64,000 nucleotides of DNA, taken from positions 94,685,782-94,749,781 of the forward strand of contig NC_092628.1 in NCBI RefSeq assembly GCF_039555335.1, read 5' to 3'. This DNA is from Amphiura filiformis (Eukaryota > Echinodermata > Ophiuroidea > Amphilepidida > Amphiuridae). The first letter of the stretch is position 1; the number at the start of each line of letters is the position of its first letter. The notes under the pieces were generated by a model. That model saw only the letters and a list, made by a program, of their open reading frames with translations. It did no database searches and was not told the DNA's origin. A program made the position numbers and the translations under genes. Of this stretch, positions 61,801 to 64,000 are shown one piece after another.

Positions 61801-63186
61801 GAAATGTTGTTAAGTTTATTTGGATAGGTGCGTGTATAGATCAGTGAAACAAGATCCTTACAGATGTAACAAATTAAGACTCAGAAGTTGGTAGAGTCCA
61901 GATAGCCACAGGCATAACTCTATGGGAAATGTGCCATATTGGATTGTAATACACGGGGACTGATATACCCTACCTGACTGGAAGCACTTTTTAGCTGAAA
62001 GGTCCAAATATAGCAATAATAGGGTGTTACAAGTGTTGAAAACATTTCATCATAATCTCAAAACTCTGATTGCAAACAATCAATCAGGTCGTTCTCGGTT
62101 GTTTCGAGGTCGGCTTCTGACACTTTGCTCACCACCAGTCATGTCTGACTTTTTAATTGATAAACAATCTTCCAATATGTCAAGGGCTCAGTGCAAAATG
62201 ATCCCTTGTTTGGCCAAAGTTAGAATTTGGTACCAAAATTATCAGAAAAAATGGCCTTCTAGTTATAACGAAGATCTATGTCCATTTCCAATCCCAATAA
62301 AGCCACAGACCAGTGTAACATAGCCTTATCTCCAACAGCCCTAAGCCTCTAGTGAACACATTCTCATGAAGGATTAAGTGAAGATTTGTGTCCATTTCTA
62401 ATCCCAATAAAGCCACAGACCAGTGTAACATAGCCTTATCTCCAACAGCCCGAAGCTGCTAGTGAATACAGACTTAAGAAGGACTAAGTGACAACTCGTG
62501 TCCATTTCTAATCCCAAAAAAGTCACACATCAGTGTAACATAGCCTTATCTCCAACAGGCATAAGTTGCCAGTGCACTACAGACTCAAATGGGATAAGGC
62601 CAAAATGAAGATGATACATTGTTGCACTGAGCCCTCAATGTGCAATACTGTAGGACTTCTTCTCCTTCTTCCTATATATGTGCATACCTTAATTTGAGTG
62701 TTGTCGCACAGGCTTAACGTGCACAGTTTTACCTATGCACGATCCTGGAACCTAGGATTGATTGCAGATATCAGAACCGGGGATGGTCCCCCTTCTCTTT
62801 TCGAATAGCTGTGACACTTAACGTGCACAGAGGCTGTAAGGCAATGTTTTATTTTTTGATCACCATGATCAAATAATCATCAGTAGTAAGTAGATTCACA
62901 ATATAGAGCTTTTCCCAACTTCATTCTCAAGTTTACTGTCTCACTTGTCTCCTCCCACTCTGCAGATTCATTACACAAGCTCTCATTGCCATGGAAACAA
63001 CTCCTCATCAAATGCATCAAGGAATGTCTAACTAACTACAAGGAAACACTGGCAGAAGATGAATTAAAGTTGAGGTCAGAAAGCTTAACAAAAAGACAGA
63101 CATTTGCCCTTCATGTGAGAATCGGACAGAAGAAAATTTTATGTAAATTTTGCGAACTTTTGGAAGACAAGTCAGGAAGGAGATGA
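46700..63186 (+). CDS. SETD6: N-lysine methyltransferase SETD6, complete nine-exon gene
   Basis: Exons: 46700-46852, 54880-55024, 56314-56461, 57756-57884, 58784-59009, 60014-60112, 60980-61159, 61677-61773, 62966-63186. All introns are GT/AG and the 1398-nt CDS stays in frame (465 aa; vertebrate SETD6 is about 450-473). The order follows SETD6: FLSWC near the N-terminus, [10 protein letters not shown] near 108, a split SET domain with ADILNH (residues 237-242), [12 protein letters not shown] (272-283) and MYGF, then the Rubisco-LSMT-like substrate-binding half ending [14 protein letters not shown] and FNTYG form the S-adenosylmethionine and catalytic pocket; Tyr275 is the expected catalytic tyrosine. 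Vertebrate SETD6 monomethylates RELA and H2A.Z. An Asp-rich insert (221-225) is in the SET inset. The gene is intact. Its introns, especially the 8-kb intron 1, are packed with repeats. Confidence 0.95.
47059..47098. repeat. Inverted repeat partner of 52953-52993
   Basis: AAACCGTTCAAACCCAAGGG plus AACGTCC here is found inverted at about 52960 (GGACGTTCCCTTGGGTTTGA). Each copy lies just before a copy of the direct repeat. Confidence 0.75.
47107..47553. repeat. Direct repeat, copy 1 (~450 bp)
   Basis: CCCAGGCAAACCTTAGTTAA to TTTGAATTCACCTAG, repeated with about 10% divergence at 53270-53743. The minus-strand LINE tail abuts its right end. Confidence 0.85.
47560..50045 (-). pseudogene. LINE 1 of the nest: reverse transcriptase and 3' tail
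   Basis: On the minus strand the linker from 50045 leads into a reverse transcriptase: [18 protein letters not shown] near residue 297 of the long frame, [29 protein letters not shown], catalytic YADD, then [20 protein letters not shown] frameshift near 48385 moves the C-terminal part to another frame ([20 protein letters not shown] to 47859). The 3' tail ends in GGTTAAAGAAAGAATAAATA, as in CR1/L2-type LINEs. It would be nearly intact but for this frameshift and the insertion that separates it from its endonuclease. Confidence 0.88.
50046..51575 (+). pseudogene. LINE 2 of the nest: plus-strand copy inserted into LINE 1
   Basis: A 5'-truncated LINE starts within the reverse transcriptase ([30 protein letters not shown]). 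It shifts frame near 50385 ([14 protein letters not shown], then YADDTTLS near 50485), again near 50595 and near 50780, and ends in WNNIDP and a stop at 51318. The tail reads CGGGTATACCCTGGGTAAAG and then (TAA)n. LINE 1 coding sequence stops on one side at 50045 and resumes on the other at about 51578, so this copy is the younger. Confidence 0.88.
51540..51577. repeat. (TAA)n microsatellite at the LINE 2 3' end
   Basis: About eight uninterrupted AAT units after AAAGATAATAAAT. Such tails typify CR1/L2-like LINEs. Confidence 0.85.
51578..52105 (-). pseudogene. LINE 1 of the nest: endonuclease part
   Basis: Minus-strand APE endonuclease: YNLCRLDR near 52075, [14 protein letters not shown] near 51920, a frameshift near 51875, then [12 protein letters not shown] near 51800, KIDLAFVT near 51680 and the catalytic [11 protein letters not shown] near 51600. 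It continues logically into the [10 protein letters not shown] linker at 50045. The 5' end is truncated near 52105. Confidence 0.85.
52106..52950. repeat. AT-rich low-complexity region
   Basis: Dominated by AATAAT and AAATAAA words from about 52200 to 52800, with ATTGATTGATTGATTG near 52876. No gene is seen. Confidence 0.8.
52953..52993. repeat. Inverted repeat partner of 47059-47098
   Basis: GGACGTTCCCTTGGGTTTGA and TGGTTTGTAGCGTGTG, inverted relative to the first copy. Confidence 0.75.
53270..53743. repeat. Direct repeat, copy 2
   Basis: Same orientation as 47107-47553. It has an extra segment near 53325 (GAGACCGGGGCCC) and AAGCAG near 53500. Confidence 0.85.
54345..54434. repeat. Near-perfect 44-bp hairpin
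   Basis: GAAAATGGTCAAGCTTTCGT at 54345 pairs with its complement ending at 54434: 42 of 44 positions match, with a 2-base loop. A third partial copy (CCTGATGAAGTCGAGCCACA) is directly upstream at about 54315. It may be two opposed retroelement tails. Confidence 0.85.
54880..55024 (+). CDS. SETD6: SETD6 exon 2
   Basis: [14 protein letters not shown], the start of the SET fold, then [14 protein letters not shown]. Donor CAAG|GTAAGC, phase 1. Confidence 0.92.
55025..56313 (+). other. SETD6 intron 2
   Basis: Contains a short inverted-terminus element (55627-55801). The remainder, including a G-rich stretch at 55980-56150, shows no feature I can name. Confidence 0.8.
55627..55801. mobile_element. 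Small GGCGTGTCCAGG element
   Basis: CTGGCGTGTCCAGG at the left and CCTGGACACGCCACTG at the right, with G-rich and C-rich inner edges, 175 bp. It lies in SETD6 intron 2. No firm target duplication was seen. Confidence 0.6.
56314..56461 (+). CDS. SETD6: SETD6 exon 3
   Basis: [14 protein letters not shown] and [13 protein letters not shown], then PMFWS. Acceptor TTTCAG and donor GTTTGT, a weaker donor than the others. Confidence 0.92.
56462..57755 (+). other. SETD6 intron 3
   Basis: Holds a 471-bp MITE (57206-57676). The rest (56462-57200) has no feature. Confidence 0.8.
57206..57676. mobile_element. Old 471-bp MITE related to modules A and C
   Basis: GGGCGTATTACACTAAATCA at the left and TTATTTGGTGGTTTACGCCC at the right, with ATAA on both sides (57202-57205, 57677-57680). 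Length and terminal words (CACTAAATC; ATGGAgAaGtTATTTgGTGG) match modules A and C of the array. Interiors are much diverged. Confidence 0.65.
57756..57884 (+). CDS. SETD6: SETD6 exon 4
   Basis: [16 protein letters not shown] and [12 protein letters not shown], matching SETD6. Donor GTAAGC, phase 2. Confidence 0.92.
57885..58783 (+). other. SETD6 intron 4
   Basis: Contains the palindromic MITE at 58361-58531. Nothing else is recognised. Confidence 0.8.
58361..58531. mobile_element. 171-bp palindromic MITE with TA duplication
   Basis: TACCATTTGTTACCCTGATG is inverted at the right end. Inner arms (GGCAGTGACGTCAG and complement; GAACGCTAGC and complement) make most of it foldback. TA at 58359-58360 and 58532-58533. 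A Tc1/mariner-type source is likely. Confidence 0.75.
58784..59009 (+). CDS. SETD6: SETD6 exon 5 (SET core)
   Basis: [13 protein letters not shown], an Asp/Pro-rich insert, then [17 protein letters not shown], which holds the conserved NH of the SET domain. Donor AAG|GTAGTA, phase 0. Confidence 0.93.
59010..60013 (+). other. SETD6 intron 5
   Basis: Holds the MITE at 59041-59405. 59406-60013 has no recognisable feature. Confidence 0.8.
59041..59405. mobile_element. MITE with GACCCGTTTACACAGAG ends and TTA duplication
   Basis: GACCCCGTTTACACAGAG at the left and CTCTGTGTAAACGGGTC at the right, with TTA on both sides (59038-59040, 59406-59408). The 3-bp TTA fits PIF/Harbinger. The interior is dense in GAAGTCGACTTC palindromes. 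Confidence 0.75.
60014..60112 (+). CDS. SETD6: SETD6 exon 6 (SET catalytic motif)
   Basis: [20 protein letters not shown] is the SET motif containing the catalytic tyrosine. Donor ACC|GTAAGT, phase 0. Confidence 0.94.
60113..60979 (+). other. SETD6 intron 6
   Basis: At 60328-60357 a lone CCCTGGCTACGCCACTGG terminus of a common small repeat is present. Nothing else is supported. Confidence 0.75.
60980..61159 (+). CDS. SETD6: SETD6 exon 7
   Basis: [13 protein letters not shown] and [18 protein letters not shown], the start of the C-terminal substrate-binding half. Donor AAG|GTAAGA. Confidence 0.93.
61221..61451. mobile_element. Possible small MITE in SETD6 intron 7
   Basis: TTAAGTCCTTGGACACTAC at the left and GTAGTGCTAATGGGGACTTA at the right are imperfect inverted ends. 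No duplication was confirmed. Confidence 0.4.
61677..61773 (+). CDS. SETD6: SETD6 exon 8
   Basis: [15 protein letters not shown], then a short acidic segment SSDDESGTE. Donor AATG|GTAGGT, phase 1. Confidence 0.9.
61774..62965 (+). other. SETD6 intron 8
   Basis: Contains a three-copy tandem repeat (62278-62600). The rest has no feature. The acceptor is CTCTGCAG. Confidence 0.8.
62278..62600. repeat. Three tandem ~112-bp repeats
   Basis: TGTCCATTTCTAATCCCAAT, CAGTGTAACATAGCCTTATC and TCCAACAG recur at about 62278, 62390 and 62500. Confidence 0.85.
62966..63186 (+). CDS. SETD6: SETD6 exon 9 and stop
   Basis: [37 protein letters not shown] and a TGA stop. The conserved RxGQKxIL C-terminus confirms the frame. 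Confidence 0.94.
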
Positions 63187-63640
63187 CAAATGCAGAATTA
63201 GACATGGAAGACTTCCACTTTTTTAAATTAATATTTTGAGAAAATGGCAATACCATTTGTTTGAAGGATCAAAGATCCTAAATGGTAAGGCTACAATTTG
63301 TGCCAAACATTTTTACATCATGAATGAAAACAAGATTATGTTACTGTTGGTGCATTAAAGGAGTATTTCGTGATCCTAGCATCCTCTTTATATGACATTT
63401 TTCAGTAGATATCCACGAAAAAAGCTTATTCCCAAAATTTTTGCTAAACAAATCAATCTGCAAGAAATTTTTTGTACATAAACATGTAGCCACAGGTTTC
63501 CAGTGGTATAAAATTTCATTTTTTTGGGAGAAAAGTGGGGGGGGGGGGATGATGCTGTAGATCACAAAATGCCCTTTTAATATGTTAAATTTCTCCAATA
63601 AAGATTTGTTATGCCCATATCACATTAGGCAATCACAAAG
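63187..63640 (+). other. SETD6 3' UTR with poly(A) signal
   Basis: AATAAA at 63597-63602, about 410 bp after the stop, is the first canonical signal. A G-run is at about 63537-63548. Confidence 0.65.
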
Positions 63641-63828
63641 TGCGTAAGGTTTTGTTTGTGACATAATTTCCGTCACTTATCAGAAAAGCGATTGTCGATA
63701 TCTGATCTATAAGTCGCCAGCATGCAGAAGTGTCAAATTATGTTCTTTCTTTATTAAAGGAAGGTGAATTGATATATTTGGAAAATCAAATTCTTTAAAA
63801 CTTGGGTATAAGATCAAATGCATTTTAC

Positions 63829-63931
63829 ATATTTCCAAAGATATTTCCAAAAACTGTCAAATTAGTCTTAAACATGGTATACCACAGTCAAGACTAATAT
63901 AACAGTTTTCGGATGATTTCTTCGGAAATAT
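63829..63931. repeat. Imperfect inverted repeat near the right edge
   Basis: ATATTTCCAAAGATATTTCC followed by AACTGTCAAATTAGTCTT is inverted at the right (AAGACTAATATAACAGTTTT; TTCGGAAATAT). It is a possible MITE end. No gene is seen in 63640-64000. Confidence 0.55.
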
Positions 63932-64000
63932 ACTGATTTCGAATGCCTAATTTCAATATGTTTATGAGAAAAATATGAGCTTTAACCTAATACCAAAATC

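Noticed and set aside
62024-62323. 99-codon ORF in SETD6 intron 8
   Set aside because: It runs into the local tandem repeat, has no recognisable domain, and lies between well-supported exons 8 and 9.

Overview
This is eukaryotic genomic DNA: spliced genes with GT/AG introns, a 3' poly(A) signal, a Pol III tRNA family, and many retrotransposons and MITEs. No bacterial operon signals are visible. The composition, the frequent palindromic word GTAGGCCTAC and the repeat types suggest a marine invertebrate, most likely an echinoderm or another invertebrate deuterostome. That placement is inference.

Two host genes are recognisable. On the minus strand at the left edge are the first two coding exons of a type I coronin, an actin-binding WD-repeat protein: exon 1 at 6465-6274 and exon 2 at 1224-969. 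The rest lies off the left edge. Exon 2 carries two apparent indels. On the plus strand at the right is a complete nine-exon gene for the lysine methyltransferase SETD6 (coding 46700-63186, 465 aa). All splice phases close and there is an AATAAA after the stop.

Most of the rest is mobile DNA. Coronin intron 1 (1225-6273) holds a TTAA-flanked foldback MITE and a decayed APE-type LINE. From 6960 to 17780 there are AGGTCA-rich tandem repeats, another TTAA foldback MITE, purine tracts, three tRNA-His(GTG) genes in about 1.05-kb repeats, an internally deleted Tc1/mariner element inserted in one of those repeats, and AATTC-rich minisatellites.

The most unusual structure is at 17773-38335. A 20.1-kb array sits inside one copy of the foldback MITE seen intact at 8118-8796. 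It has four modules: A (471 bp), B (about 865 bp), C (469 bp) and D (647 bp). The order is A B A B [C D C D D C] A B [C D ... C] A. A and C are MITE-like, with inverted termini and 4-bp target duplications (TTGA for the A array, TTAA for the C blocks). Blocks of form C(DC)n are inserted at TTAA in the B/A junctions of an A(BA)n array. A, C and an old 471-bp element in SETD6 intron 3 share terminal motifs and look like three branches of one family.

Immediately right of the array lies a young, gag-only LTR retrotransposon (38336-44496) whose 5' LTR has lost its first ~0.5 kb at the junction. A further TTAA MITE ends about 150 bp before the SETD6 start codon. SETD6 intron 1 holds a LINE on the minus strand split by a second, plus-strand LINE. 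Later introns hold small palindromic MITEs.
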